DNA from: Linyphia triangularis
Taxonomy: Eukaryota > Arthropoda > Arachnida > Araneae > Linyphiidae
Length of the DNA stretch: 64,000 bases
Direction of reading: 5' to 3'
NCBI GenBank assembly: GCA_963978545.1
Contig: OZ021722.1
Span: forward strand, 107,150,442 to 107,214,441
Shown here in pieces: positions 14,649 through 61,449 of this stretch (positions are counted from its first letter, which is position 1; each line of letters starts with the position of its first letter). The position numbers and the translations under genes were made by a program. The notes under the pieces are model-generated. The model did no database searches, was not told the DNA's origin, and saw nothing but the letters and a program-made list of their open reading frames with translations.

Positions 14649-15683
14649 AGAAATTATCAATCTTCTGAGACTTTGTAATGCGATCGATGTGCTTTCGGCG
14701 TTGCAATAATATCTATATTTTGTAGAAATATCAATCTTCTGCGACTTTGTAATGCGATCGATGTGCTTTCGGCGTTGCAATAATATCTATATTTTGTAGA
14801 AATATCAATCTTCTGCGATTCGTAATGCGATCGATGTGCTTTCGGCGTTGCAATAATATCTATATTTTGTAGAAATATCAATCTTCTGCGACTTTGTAAT
14901 GCGATCGATGTGCTTTCGGCGTTGCAATAATATCTATATTTTGTAGAAATATCAATCTTCTGCGATTCGTAATGCGATCGATGTGCTTTCGGCGTTGCAA
15001 TAATATCTATATTTTGTAGAAATATCAATCTTCTGCGACTTTGTAATGCGATCGATGTGCTTTCGGCGTTGCAATAATATCTATATTTTGTAGAAATATC
15101 AATCTTCTGCGATTCGTAATGCGATCGATGTGCTTTCGGCGTTGCAATAATATCTATATTTTGTAGAAATATCAATCTTCTGCGACTTTGTAATACGATC
15201 GATGTGCATTCGGCGTTGCAATAATATCTATATTTTGTAGAAATATCAATCTTCTGAGACTTCGTAATGTGATCGATGTGCTTTCGGCGTTGCAATAATA
15301 TCTATATTTTGTAGAAATATCAATCTTCTGCGACTTTGTAATACGATCGATGTGCATTCGGCGTTGCAATAATATCTATATTTTGTAGAAATATCAATCT
15401 TCTGAGACTTCGTAATGTGATCGATGTGCTTTCGGCGTTGCAATAATATCTATATTTTGTAGAAATATCAATCTTCTGCGACTTTGTAATACGATCGATG
15501 TGCATTCGGCGTTGCAATAATATCTATATTTTGTAGAAATATCAATCTTCTGAGACTTCGTAATGTGATCGATGTGCTTTCGGCGTTGCAATAATATCTA
15601 TATTTTGTAGAAATATCAATCTTCTGCGACTACGTAATGCGATCGATGTGCTTTCGGCGTTGCAATAATATCTATATTTCGTC
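14649..15683. repeat. 73/74-bp minisatellite with dimeric higher order, 14 units
   Basis: Unit core ATGCGATCGATGTGCTTTCGG then CGTTGCAATAATATC, TATATTTTGTAG. Units alternate in two regimes: GCGACTTTG (74 bp) / GCGATTCG (73 bp) dimers of 147 bp on the left, then GCGACTTTG-ATACG / GAGACTTCG-ATGTG dimers of 148 bp on the right. The 212-codon minus ORF persists only because 147 is divisible by three. Confidence 0.92.
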
Positions 15684-15889
15684 AAATATAATTTTTTTCT
15701 TTAAATAACTAGAAACGTATGACTACTTTTGTCACCAGAAATGTTGTCAAAGTCGCCAATTTGGTCATATTGTGACAGTAATTTATCGATATTTGAAAAT
15801 TTAAATGGAAATATGAAAACAAAAATGGTAAACTATATCCATCCAAAATGAATGTCAAAACAGTGACCTGTAATATAAGGTTACTTAAC

Positions 15890-16295
15890 GTTGTGCGATC
15901 ATTCCCTGTACTCGCTATATAACAATCTCCTCGCCAAGTACATTCAGAAACTACTTTCTATAAAACCTTGAAATTGCTGAGTAGGTACGAAGACAATCAC
16001 AATGAAATGACATAAATTATTTTCATTTAATGCCTAACTATTATAAATGAAACTTAAAATAGCAAAAGACAAAACCAGATGGAGCCACTGCGTATTCATT
16101 GACGTAAGGATTTCAAACATAAAATAATATATATTACCCTCCATTTTCGAGTTTTTAATTTATGTTATTTCATTAAGTGATAATTTTCGCCCCTTACTCA
16201 CCAAATTTCAATGTTTTATACAAAGCAATTTCTAAATGCACTGGGCTAGAAGATTGTAACATAGCGATTATAGGGAATAATCTTTACTGGGATTT
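15890..16295. mobile_element. MITE M2, copy in opposite orientation
   Basis: Arms TCATTCCCTGTACTCGCTAT and ATAGGGAATAATC pair over about 130 bp, with the same centre (CGTATTCATTGACGTAAGG) as the 18862 copy, inverted. It ends about 90 bp before the prodomain exon, so that exon is bracketed by two M2 copies. Confidence 0.7.
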
Positions 16296-16386
16296 CCTTT
16301 TAAGCGGGGATCTTTTCCTTTGGACTGTTTTTCTAGCATGTGACGGAAATATTTTTTTCTAATGCATTTTCACTTTTCTCTTCCAG

Positions 16387-51082
<34,696 letters not shown>

Positions 51083-51479
51083 TGAAAGTGTATTTGAGTC
51101 GTCCATATCCAAAAGTGCTTAATTGACAAAATTTGAAAAGTTGAGATTTTAATTGCATGGCCTAACTAAAACACACATTTTAAAATAGTTTTACAGTGGC
51201 TTAAGTTTCTAAATGATATTTTAAAAAATGGACTGAAAATCGAGTACAAATTCAAACCGGGTCTAGTTGCATTTTATTTCAATTCCAAAACTGCCTAGTT
51301 GCATATTAAAACAGCTTATTACTGCTTTATATAAAATAATACCAACCCAAGACCTTGTAAATTGTGTTTCTAATTTATTTATAGATTTTTTAAACATAAC
51401 AGCATTAACTTTTTTTCCCCCTGTTTCCTGAAAAGTTTTCATCGAGGCAACTAGGCACATTTGGAAATGGACGAGTCAT

Positions 51480-52150
51480 TTTGTTTCGCCTCGCATGGCT
51501 TGTCGCCGAATTTGTTTACTGTAGGTTGGTAAATTATCAACCCTAAACTTTTTTTACCATCCCATTCTTGAATATTTTAATTTTTGATGATATGGTATTT
51601 TGTTTTGGCTCACGACTCACATAACTTGTTGCCTAATTTGTTTACTGTAAGTTGGTAAATTTTCAACCCTAACTTTTCTTACCATACCATTCTTGAGTAT
51701 TTTAATTTTTTGATGATATGCTATTTTGTTTTAACTCAACATAACTTCTTACCTAATTTATTTACTGTAGGTTGGTAATATAACAACCCTTAACTTTTTT
51801 TACCATCTCATTATTGAGTATTTTAATTTTTTGATGATATGGTATTTTGTTTTGGCTCATGACTCACATAACTTGTTGCCTGATTTGTTTCCTGTAAGTT
51901 GATAAATTTCCAACCCTAAACTTTTCTTACCATCCCATTCTTGAATATTTTAACTTTTTGAAGATATTGTATTTTGTTTTAGCTCACGACTCACATAACT
52001 TGTTGCCTAGTTTGTTTACTGTAGGTTGGTAAATTAACAACCCTTAACTTTTATTACCATCCCATTATTGAGTACCTTAATTTTTGATGATATGGTATTA
52101 TGTTTTGCCGTACATAACTTGTTACCTAATTTGTTTCCTGTTAAATTACC
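51480..52150. repeat. 121-127-bp tandem array containing copies of the gene 1 stop region
   Basis: Five units place AAC-TTT-TCT-TAC-CAT-CCC-like sequence at 51546, 51671, 51792, 51919 and 52046. Each resembles the last 13 codons and stop of the spz-like gene (51041-51082), followed by a shared spacer (CATAACTTGTTGCC, TTTGTTTACTGTAGGTTGG). Probably 3' UTR. Confidence 0.85.
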
Positions 52151-52615
52151 AACCCATAACTAACCAGCTCCTTTTCAAAATGGCACATGCTTTATTATCT
52201 TTATGAAGCTGCATAAAGTTCTACAAATCTGTTAATTATCTTCATCAACTGTTTCAGTGGTAACCTTTGAATACACAAAGTAGTCATCGAGTTGCAGCAT
52301 TGAGCACATCTCTTCACAACAATGTGTTTTGCTTTCTTCCGGACTTATGTAGATGAAAATGTGCCCTTTTGAATAGTTGCTTTTGTCATCAATTACAGCA
52401 TAGTTGTTTAAGTGATGACTTTATTTGAAGATTTTGAATAACCCTGTGCAACTTCTCAGAAACTTTAGAATATTATTCTGTCTATTAACAAAAAGCAATA
52501 AGCTCGTTTTGAGACAGCATATTTTTCAGTACACGTTTTCAGCCAATTGAAAGAAGGCTTGATAAAAACAGCTAATCTGAGGTAGTTCCATTGGAATATT
52601 ATATTATTCGAAGAT

Positions 52616-53000
52616 ACAAGGTGTCCAATGAAGGAATCCCTGATTTTAAAATTAAATGAACGAAACAAAAAGTATAGTTATTTTGAAAGCTGTAAAAATC
52701 TGAAACAAAAGTTTTAAAATTAGTTACAAATGTTGCCAACAGATGGTGCTGTAGTTGTTAAATTCTAAAAATATGTTATAAATTTGTCGTCTGCAATCAG
52801 ACGGTGCAATCACGCTAACTTCCTTTCACGTTTAAACAGTGGAATTATACGAAGACTGATCGCTCTGAGCTTCAAAGCACTCTTTATTCATTATTCAGAA
52901 CTTCAGTGTACAGCGCCACCTATTGGTAACATTTGTAACTAATTTTTAAAATTTAGTAATTGATTTATATAACTTTCAAGATAATTATATTTGTTGTTCA
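52616..53000. mobile_element. Foldback MITE related to the THAP element
   Basis: Arms TTAGTTACAAATGTTGCCAAC and TTGGTAACATTTGTAACTAA with AAAGCTGTAAAAATCTG match the arms of 57725-59995. Probably a deletion derivative of it. Confidence 0.65.
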
Positions 53001-54116
53001 CCTATATAGCATATAACTCCAATGAATTCATGTTTCGGTTCAAAATATTTCAATGTTTTTGATCATTGTTCAGGCGGAATTCAACACATTTTCTCTACCG
53101 CTGGTCGGTAAATGTACTGCTGAAGAATGAAGTTCTATAACAACATTTACAAACTTTGTTATATGAATGTTTTTTACTCATGATCACTTTACATGTGGAA
53201 AACTGTATCCTACATTTCCCCATTGCATTGATGTATGACTTAAATGTCAAACTTATTTATTAAATAAAAAAAACAAAACTATTGTTTAGTGATCTTCAAT
53301 TTGTATCGAAACAATGTGTATGATGTATTTTGTAGAGCAATTAAGCACACAGCGTTTACTTTTGTCTCTTGATTTGAGTTTCATGGTAAAATATGTAAGC
53401 TATAAAAGTTTGCTACCCCTTTCTAAACAGTCTAAACTTGTTGAAAATTTAATAATTATGTCAAGTACTTCCGAAAATCCAGAAACCCTGACAATTTGGT
53501 GCTTGGGTATTCTGCTTAAAATTGTTTAATTTAAAAATAATAAGCAAGTGTTATTGCATTTGACTTTAAAAAGTTTCACAAAAAATCTTCACTCTGTTAT
53601 CACTAATTACTTGCTTTCCTTGATTAATTAATTTTTAAATATAAAGAACTTAAAGGGGAATTATGTAATTACATCTAGTGTAACTGAAGAACTGAAATGT
53701 CAATCTGGAAGTTGTGCAAATTATTTGCTCGTGTGCTAATGATTAAGACAGATAGTTTTTGAATGTAAAGAACATTCAACAACTTTTTGGGCCAAATCTA
53801 TTATGCTTTCAAGCAGACACTTTGTATTTACAATAACAATGGAACGATAGTATGATAGGATCATTCCACGGAAATAGGGTGTCTTGCAAGTGACAGTTAG
53901 AATTAATTAAAATCTTGTGATTTAAAATGTTTATGACAACATTCTTATGCTTATAAAATCACCCTACTCAAGTATTTTCATCAGACCATGACAAATTCTA
54001 ATACTTCGTTCATTCCAAAAAAATCTACTAGCAAATATTGTTTTAAAAGTAATCTGAATGTCGGAGGGGTAAAGGGGTCTTGGACTAGGAAATTTTCAAA
54101 ACACGTGTAGGAATAC
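53001..54116. other. AT-rich sequence with candidate poly(A) signal for gene 1
   Basis: AATAAA at 53263-53268 on the plus strand could end the spz-like transcript, giving a 3' UTR of about 2.2 kb, but no closer support is visible. Confidence 0.25.
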
Positions 54117-54410
54117 TTTCATTACTCTCTATAACATATAGAGTAATGGACAACTTCCTCATTTTTAAAAAACTGGTTTCCGCAGCTGCGTTTCAAGTCA
54201 AATTGTTTCAGATCAAGTGGCGTCACTTTCAATTTTAGCCGAATGAATCGTTTTCTAGCCAAAGTCTAACAGGTGAACTTAGGTCGCAAATTAAAGAAGA
54301 AAAAGCGCAATGAGTCGAAATTTTTGTGTTTATGGCCTTTTTGAAACATTTAGAATTGAATAAAGAAATAAAAAAAAATGCAGAAATTGTTCATTGAAAG
54401 TAATAAAAAA
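54117..54410. mobile_element. MITE M3 fragment
   Basis: Shares GTTTATGGCCTTTTTGAAAC and the preceding GAAAAAGCGCAATGAG segment with the M3 copies; the other half is absent. Confidence 0.55.
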
Positions 54411-54678
54411 CACGAAAATGCTAAGCATTTCTAAGTTCAAATAATATTGTTTAATCATACAAACTCCTGTATGGCTTCTAAGATCAAAACCTGGCAGTTT
54501 TACTTAAGAATTCCTTTGCAAGTGTAGGATATGAGATTTGGCACACAGGTTGGTAAAGCGTTCTATGCTAATACTACAATTACACGCTCAAGAATGTAAA
54601 CTAAATCTTACATAACTTTTAAACTGTTCGAGTTGCTATTGGTATTGTCATGGGGCTGATTAGTCTGTGCAAAATCAA

Positions 54679-54848
54679 GCCGACCAAACGGTATAGTGGT
54701 TAGAGTGCTAGCTTCTAGACCGCGAGGTTGGGGGTTCGAGTCCCATGTTAGGCATGGGTGTTTGTAAATGTATGTTGGCTTGTCTAATGACGAATGTATC
54801 GGCGCATTATAGCCCTCGTGTTGCTGACGGCGCCAGATAATCTGAAAA
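54679..54848 (+). mobile_element. tRNA-derived SINE (family A), copy 4, short tail
   Basis: Head and body present with the B box GGTTCGAGTCCC; the AACC tail is missing. Target duplication CTGTGCAAAATCAA at 54665-54678 and 54849-54862. It lies between the two convergent genes. Confidence 0.92.
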
Positions 54849-55449
54849 CTGTGCAAAATCAAAATACAAAGAAATCTTCATAAGCATTTTGTATGTATTC
54901 AGAAATCTAATATTATGCAACCCAATAAACGAGTTAATATATCTCTTTTTCAGTAGCATTACGTCCAATGATTTTTAAAGAGTCGTCCCAACAACATCAC
55001 CATATATAAGTATTCAAATAAATCAATTTAGGTTGTACTACTGGTACATTGCGAATAGATTAGGACTATACCGACTTTGTTAAGATCTCCAATTTCATTA
55101 AATATATTGTAAATGAACGCAAATCATAGTTTAAAGTCAGATAAATGTAAGAACAAATGGATGGATGGATAGAAAATACTTTATACTAGGAATCAACAAA
55201 ATTCTAGTCAATCAATTTATTTCGGTCAATGGACATTGTAACTAAAGTATCCAGTATATTTGAAAAAGTCATTCAAGACTAATTATTAGTTTCAAGCAAC
55301 TTTCTTCGAAGCTGTTTAAAACTCAATTGAGAAATTTTCAAATCACAACAATGCTAAAAATACTCTTTGCAGATTTTCCGTTGAAACATAGTATTTACTT
55401 GGTTGAAACATCAGAGTCTTGGAGTCAATTGAGGTCAATTAGTGAATGC

Positions 55450-56990
55450 TTAGTAAAAGTTTGGAAATCCAGGTATTTGTGGCATTCCAGGAATCTGAGG
55501 CATTCCAGGTATTTGAGGCATTCCTGGTATTTGAGGCATCCCTGGAATTTCTGGCATTCCTGGGATCTGGGGCATTCCTGGTATTTCTGGCATTCCAGGG
55601 ATTTGAGGCATTCCTGGAATTTCTGGCATTCCTGGGATCTGCGGCATTCCTGGTATTTCTGGCATTCCAGGGATTTGTGGCATACCTGGAAATGTACCAT
55701 TCCCCATTCCAGGGATTCCAGGAAATGTGCCATTACCCATTCCAGGGATTTCGGGAAGTTGTCGCTTTACTTTTTGTGATTTCGCTTGTTTATGAAAAGT
55801 AAATGGTGATCCAGGGAACCCAGGTATTTGTGGCATTCCGGGAATCTGAGGCATTCCTGGAATTTCTGGCATTCCGGGTATTTGAGGCATCCCTGGTATT
55901 TCTGGCATTCCGGGTATTTGAGGCATTCCAGGGATTTGAGGCATTCCTGGAATTTCTGGCATCCCTGGGATCTGAGGCATTCCTGGTATTTCTGGCATTC
56001 CAGGGATTTGTGGCATACCCGGAAACGTACCATTCCCCATTCCAGGGATTCCAGGAAATGTGCCATTACCCATTCCAGGGATTTCGGGAAGTTGTCGCTT
56101 TACTTTTTGTGATTTCGCTTGTTTATGAAAAGTAAATGGTGATCCAGGGAATCCAGGTATTTGTGGCATTCCGGGAATCTGAGGCATTCCTGGAATTTCT
56201 GGCATTCCGGGTATTTGAGGCATCCCTGGTATTTCTGGCATTCCGGGTATTTGAGGCATTCCAGGGATTTGAGGCATTCCTGGAATTTCTGGCATCCCTG
56301 GGATCTGAGGCATTCCTGGTATTTCTGGCATTCCAGGGATTTGTGGCATACCCGGAAACGTACCATTCCCCATTCCAGGGATTCCAGGAAATGTGCCATT
56401 ACCCATTCCAGGGATTTCGGGAAGTTGTCGCTTTACTTTTTGTGATTTCGCTTGTTTATGAAAAGTAAATGGTGATCCAGGGAATCCAGGTATTTGTGGC
56501 ATTCCGGGAATCTGAGGCATTCCTGGAATTTCTGGCATTCCAGGTATTTGAGGCATCCCTGGTATTTCTGGCATTCCTGGGATTTGAGGCATCCCTGGTA
56601 TTTCTGGCATTCCGGGTATTTGAGGCATCCCTGGTATTTCTGGCATACCGGGGATTTGAGGTATTCCTGGGAATGTGCCGTTTGGTAATCCTGGAAATTG
56701 TCTCTTCTCTATTTCAAATTCGTCGGACCTTTTAGACGGTGATCCAGGGAATCCTGGTATTTGAGGCATTCCAGGGATTTGGGGCATTCCAGGGATTTGA
56801 GGCATTCCAGGGATTTGAGGCATACCAGGAATTTCTGGCATTCCAGGGATTTGCGGCATTCCAGGGATTTCTGGCATTCCTGGAATTTGCGGCATTCCAG
56901 GGATTTCTGGCATTCCTGGAATTTGCGGCATTCCAGGGATTTCTGGCATTCCAGGGATTTGAGGCATTCCTGGGAATGTCCCGTTCGTCA
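55450..56990 (-). repeat. Nested coding repeats: 18/36-bp units within 333-bp units
   Basis: The 333-bp higher unit recurs with the same [15 protein letters not shown] linker at about 55760-55810, 56090-56145 and 56425-56480, and the copies differ by only a few bases. Two older blocks to the right (56510-56735 and 56740-56985) have different linkers ([15 protein letters not shown] and the N-terminal DNERHKRQ). This implies recent amplification of the C-terminal half. Confidence 0.85.
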
Positions 56991-57032
56991 ATCCTGGAAT
57001 CTCGGGAAATTGCCTTTTATGTCTTTCATTAT
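55450..57032 (-). CDS. Exon 2 of IPGMP-repeat protein: KR-Q repeat blocks
   Basis: Acceptor TTTCTTTGACAG (minus strand) ends at 57033. AT joins the G of exon 1 to make Asp. The coding region ends FPNFY-TAA. The three C-terminal blocks are near-identical copies, with a period of 333 bp (111 codons). Within blocks the unit is 18 bp, or 36 bp for the Q/E-alternating dodecapeptide. Other frames also stay open because all repeat lengths are multiples of three; they are shadows. A possible poly(A) signal (AATAAA on the minus strand) lies at 55216-55221. Confidence 0.87.
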
Positions 57033-60000
57033 CTGTCAAAGAAAGAAATACTGTTTGTATTAATTATATATTTTTTAAGATTTTGTACACATTTTCTTTA
57101 ATTTTGTGTCTTTAAAATTGAAAGAAAGAGTCTCATGATTGGTTATCAACTTATTATAAATTAAATAAAAGTATGAATCGCATTAAATTATGTACACTCG
57201 AGAGTAAAAGATTATTTGAAACAGGGATTACTTATGGATTCCGCCCATTCTACGTTTCCGTACATTTTGATGTGTAATCGTGGCCTCTTAAATTTATTCT
57301 GTTGGAAATATAATCAGTTTACTTATTCGATTAAATTTTTATGTTGACCAATATTGTAAATTTATTCTTTGATCTCATCATCTAAAATGTTTCCGGTTTG
57401 GTATAAAATGCAATTGCTGAAAGTGTCATTTTATTTCAATAAATTTTCCTCTCAATCCTCAATGGTGCAGTATAAAACAAAAGAGTTCTGGAATGTTCTC
57501 AGCGAATATCAACACTGTATCGAAAATTCCTGCCTGAATTTCGAACCATTTAATAAAAGCGAACGAAACACAGTCTTATTGCGCTCCTTCACTTCTAAAT
57601 ATCTGACCTTTTCAAATAATAATAACTTAGAATGTCAATACCAAAGATTTGAAGCTAAGCACAAACGTTCCAGTTGATACATGTCAGCTTTCTCTTTTTG
57701 ATAGCATTTGCAAACAAAGATCGATAGAATTGGGAAACAAAAAGTATATTTATTTTGAATGCTGTAAAAATCTGATACTAAGTTTTCAAATTAGTTACAA
57801 ATGTTACCAACAGGCGGTGCTGTACCAACACCTCCTATATATATAAGAAAGCCTCTGCACGGGTTACCACTTTTAAATATGACGTCATTAAAATAGTCAA
57901 ACATGAAAACTACGAATTTCTTCCATACGGGTTGCCATTTAGAAAAATATATCTTTTCAATTTGGCGATAAATGGTTTGGCGGCGTTTTACGTGCTTGTG
58001 ATTCGTGAAGATATGGTTTGGCGATGTCTTGCGTGCTTGTGATTCGTCAAGATCTATTTTGGCGCATAACTCTGGCGTACGACGGACGATAGCAAAAATC
58101 AACATCGCCATTTTGTTTGCAGAATACTTTAAGTCTGCTGCATTTTCTGTTTCAAACACGTATAGTTTGCTGTATTTTCTGTTCCGAAAACGTAAAGACT
58201 ACTCTACTGCATTAAGAGTGCTATAAATTATATTAAATGCCATTTTAATGCTCTGTGGTAAACTGCAAAAGAAATTTTAAAAATGAGCCAAGTGTTCCGG
58301 TATTTATATTTTCCACAGATAATTAACTTAAAAGAAGATGGATAACTGCTGTTTCAAGAAAAGTTTTCGTAGTTACTTCTAGTTCAAGGGTAAGCTGAGA
58401 GATGGTGTAGTTCCTTCTATTTTTGAAAACTATCCTAGCTACATGTTTAAAGCAACAGTATCAAGACCCAAGTCCTGCAGAAAAGATGGTAATAGCGAAT
58501 GAACAACATATCAGCAAAGCTATCCAACGGAGTCTAAAGGATTGAAATGTGCCATTCACTGATTTAAAAGAATGTGGTCAATTTAAGAAAGTCGACATAT
58601 CTTGTTTTAAAGGAATTACACTTTCCGAAGAAGATTTTATTGCCATTACTAATTTACAGTGCCGGTTATTGTGACCATTCCATTGTGAAATTCAGCAAAT
58701 GTTCTAGCTCTAAAAATATTTTGACACTTGAAAACATCGATGATGCTTTTGATTTTCTTGACAGTGATAAGAATATTATATTTTGCATCTGGATAAAGAT
58801 GGTTTATGCTATCCAAAACTTGATGTTTTGAATGTTATTTTGTATTAATATGTTGCAATACAAAAGTTCATTTCTGTAATATATGAGAAGTTGTTTTAGA
58901 ATTTCAGAGATTACTTTCAACAAGTTTAACTTTAGATATTATTAATGGTAAAGAAATATATAACATTCAGCATGAATGTAAAGAACATAATATTAAATTT
59001 ATTGTAGAAAGTATTCTAAGGGATGCTGCAAACATATATCGAAATAGTTATTGTAGGCAACGAAATGACAACCTGTTACAAGAAAAAAAATTGTTGAAGC
59101 AAAAAAATTTTGAAAAGAAAAAAGAAAACTTTAAATATTAAAGTAATTTTGAAGTTAATAAATAGCAACACTAAACTATTTTGCTTTAAAATGTTTTATT
59201 GATTAATAATAACTATGATTTGTGAATAAAATATATATATATATTTTTTTAATTTAGATTAGTTGTTTTATTTCGGAATAAAATAATAAAGTAAAATAAA
59301 AATAATAGTTAAACATAAATATTAAAAAAAAAAAAAAAAAAAAATTCAATTATCTCTGTCTATAAAAAAAGAAATGTTTTTTAATTGCTCTCCTATTCAA
59401 ATTAACTAGCAAAACTAAGAAAAGGATTAATCCTATGCTACCAATGCGAAGGACGATTGACTACTCTAGATGACGTCACGCAGTCAGTGCGAAGGCTTTC
59501 TTATATAGGAGGTGTTGGCTGCACACTGCAGTGCTTATGAATAAAGAGTGCTTTGAAGATCAGACCGATCAGTCTTCGGAAAGTTACACTGTTTAAACTC
59601 GAAAGAAAGTTACAGTGATTGCAACGACTGATTGTACTGGACAAATGTATAACATATATCTAGAATTTCGCCACAACAGCGCCATCTGTTGACAACATTT
59701 GTAACTAATTTTGAAACTTCCATTTCAGGTTTTTACAGCTTTTAAAATGAGTTTACTTTTTGTTTCATTCTTCTATCGATATGTGTTTTTGATTTATTTA
59801 ATTTTAAAATCAGGGAATCCTTCTCTAGACCCAACGCCATCTGTTGGCAACATTTGAAATTAATTTTGAAATTTCTGTTTCAGATTTTTACAGCTTTTAA
59901 AATAACTGCACTTTTTGTTTCATTCTTCTATTCTCTTCGTTTTGGAGTTATTTAATTTTAAAAACAGGGAGTACCTCGCCGAAAACCCTGTATTTATCAT

Positions 60001-60661
60001 AATGCAATACAATGCACGTTTGTGACCAGATATTCAAGCGATGCTAGGGCAACTGGAAAACATTCAGCAGTGGTTGATTCGTAGAATACTTCTTGCAAAT
60101 TTAATGACAGATTTTGTCAAAATATCAGAGTGAAACACGTAGTGATTGCGAGAGAACTTACTACAAAGGATAATTCAATTTTATTTTTTTTAAAAATAAG
60201 GGAAATTATTTTATATTTATGAATAATTTCTTACTGATTCCAAATATTCAAATAAAAGTTATTTAAAAAAATAGTTATTTAAATATTAAGAAAAGAAAAT
60301 GCCCGAAAGCCTTTCTGACTAAAACGCTACTTTATAGCTGTGACGTCAAGAGCTCCTCTCGTTTCCATGGTTATCGTGAGGTTTCTATCAAATAGTTGGT
60401 GTGACTTTTTTAGACAATTGCCATATTCCGTGTCGGTTGGAGCGATTTGCGAGAAACTTGCAAAACTGTTTCCCTCTGCTGTGTTTCAATCCAAATTAAT
60501 TCAGATCTTTTTATTAGCTCAGAACATTAGCTCCTAGCTGAATGCGTCGTTTTTGACACCAAATCTATCATGTAAACTTCGGTTACAAATTTTTAAAAAA
60601 AAAAGCGCAGAGAGCAGAAATTTTGTGTTTATGGCCTTTTCGAAGCATTTAGATTTAGAGT

Positions 60662-60705
<44 letters not shown>

Positions 60706-61387
60706 AAAGTGTTAATTGTCCATTGTCCCATTTATACCTATGATTTTAATATAGAAATATGGCTTACAAAAATATGGTTTCATATGAAATTGATCCTTTG
60801 GGATTCGTAGATCTTCATATTAAGCTACTTCCCCAGTATCTTACTGGCCAATATCGGCTGGACACTACCTGATCCCAATGGGGATCGTTGTAGACTGGTC
60901 GTTTCTAAGCATCTTGGCCAATCTCATCCAATGCTGACTAAAGTATACAGTAAGTTTTTCAAATGTTGATGCAAGAAGTTGCATTTAAATTATTTTAAAT
61001 ATTTTAATATATATTTATGAAAATTGTACGCTTTTACCTGTATTTGGAGGTATTTTGTATTTGTTATACACCAACTAATTTTCTTGTTTGTCTATTACTC
61101 TTAACAGAGCAATAAAATTTAAAATTTCAGTAAAATAGAATCGATAAAACACTAGTATTTATACTGAATCAATTTCATTATAGTTTCACTACATATATTT
61201 AAAATAGATGTATTTCGTGAAGTAGTTAGAAATGATAAAAGATTTTCAATTAGTAGTTTCTTTTATTATTATGTTCTTTTGAACGTTTTTTTAATAGTAA
61301 TTAATACAGAAATCCGATTTATTTACCTTTACCACTTGCAACAGCTAAAACTGTGCATATCGCTAGCACAAAAATCCAATTCTTCAT
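55450..61387 (-). CDS. Secreted IPGMPQ/E-repeat protein, two coding exons
   Basis: Joined CDS on the minus strand is 61387..61327 plus 57032..55450 (1,644 nt, 547 residues plus TAA). Exon 1 encodes [18 protein letters not shown], a clear signal peptide. Exon 2 starts [14 protein letters not shown] and is then almost wholly [12 protein letters not shown] hexapeptides. Five blocks are seen, each entered by KR followed by Gln ([19 protein letters not shown], then three [13 protein letters not shown]) and each carrying NGT N-glycosylation sequons near its start. The dibasic sites and following Gln suggest possible cleavage and pyroglutamate formation, giving chains of about 70-110 residues. Alternatively it is an uncleaved structural, adhesive or silk-gland protein. 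There is Gly every sixth residue, so it is not a collagen. No family is recognised. The split Asp codon and good donor and acceptor support the two-exon model. Confidence 0.85.
57725..59995. mobile_element. Decayed THAP-type DNA transposon
   Basis: Left arm 57728-57850 (TGTAAAAATCTGATAC, TTAGTTACAAATGTTACC, GGTGTTGG-type, TATATAAGAAAGCC) pairs with right-arm sequence 59490-59750 (GGCTTTCTTATATAGGAGG, CAACATTTGTAACTAATTTTG). A second right-arm copy at 59815-59960 suggests local duplication. The centre holds the THAP remnant. It lies in the intron of the IPGMP-repeat gene. Confidence 0.6.
58237..59141 (+). pseudogene. Decayed THAP-domain transposase-like gene
   Basis: Fragments in shifting frames resemble a THAP zinc-binding domain. 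They are [21 protein letters not shown] after an early stop (58246), then [14 protein letters not shown] with the conserved Trp, and [16 protein letters not shown], which fits the VP-containing end of THAP domains. A later frame ends in a Lys-rich C-terminus (about 58905-59141). Several stops and frameshifts break it. It lies between inverted repeats of the 57725-59995 element, so it is probably the dead transposase of that DNA transposon (P/THAP-like class inferred). Confidence 0.6.
60225..60725. mobile_element. MITE M3, inverted copy
   Basis: Reverse orientation of the 13214 element: AAAATGCCCGAAAGCC, GCTGTGACGTCAAGAGC, CGAGAAACTTGCAAAAC, TTATGGCCTTTTCGAAGC, ending near TAATTGTCCATTGTCCC. 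Contains a small (AAT)n run at 60667-60698. Confidence 0.65.
60837..61020 (+). repeat. Dispersed repeat T, copy 3
   Basis: TTACTGGCCAATATCGGC, CATCTTGGCCAATCTC and CAAATGTTGATGCAAG match the other T copies. Lies 300 bp downstream, on the minus strand, of the signal-peptide exon of the IPGMP-repeat gene. Confidence 0.5.
61327..61387 (-). CDS. Exon 1 of IPGMP-repeat protein: signal peptide
   Basis: On the minus strand the ATG is at 61387 and the donor AAAG/GTAAAT follows base 61327. It encodes 20 residues, [20 protein letters not shown], with a positive N-terminus, hydrophobic core and small residues A-S-G for signal peptidase, then one base of the next codon. A pyrimidine-rich acceptor (T-run, then ATTTAG) ends at 61404, 16 bases before the ATG, so the 5' UTR may be spliced and the true first exon lies further right. 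Confidence 0.85.
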
Positions 61388-61449
61388 TTTTCTCACTCGT
61401 ATCCTAAATAAAAAAAAAACCGCACACATTATTATAAAGTCAATATTTT

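Noticed and set aside
14657..15591. 212-codon and several 65-codon minus ORFs
   Set aside because: Arise from the 73/74-bp minisatellite. The frame breaks where dimers become 148 bp, so no coding constraint is evident.
55327..57101. Long plus-strand and alternative minus-strand ORFs over the repeat gene
   Set aside because: Shadows of the IPGMP coding repeat, whose unit lengths are all multiples of three. Only one frame has a signal peptide, splice sites and a sensible product.
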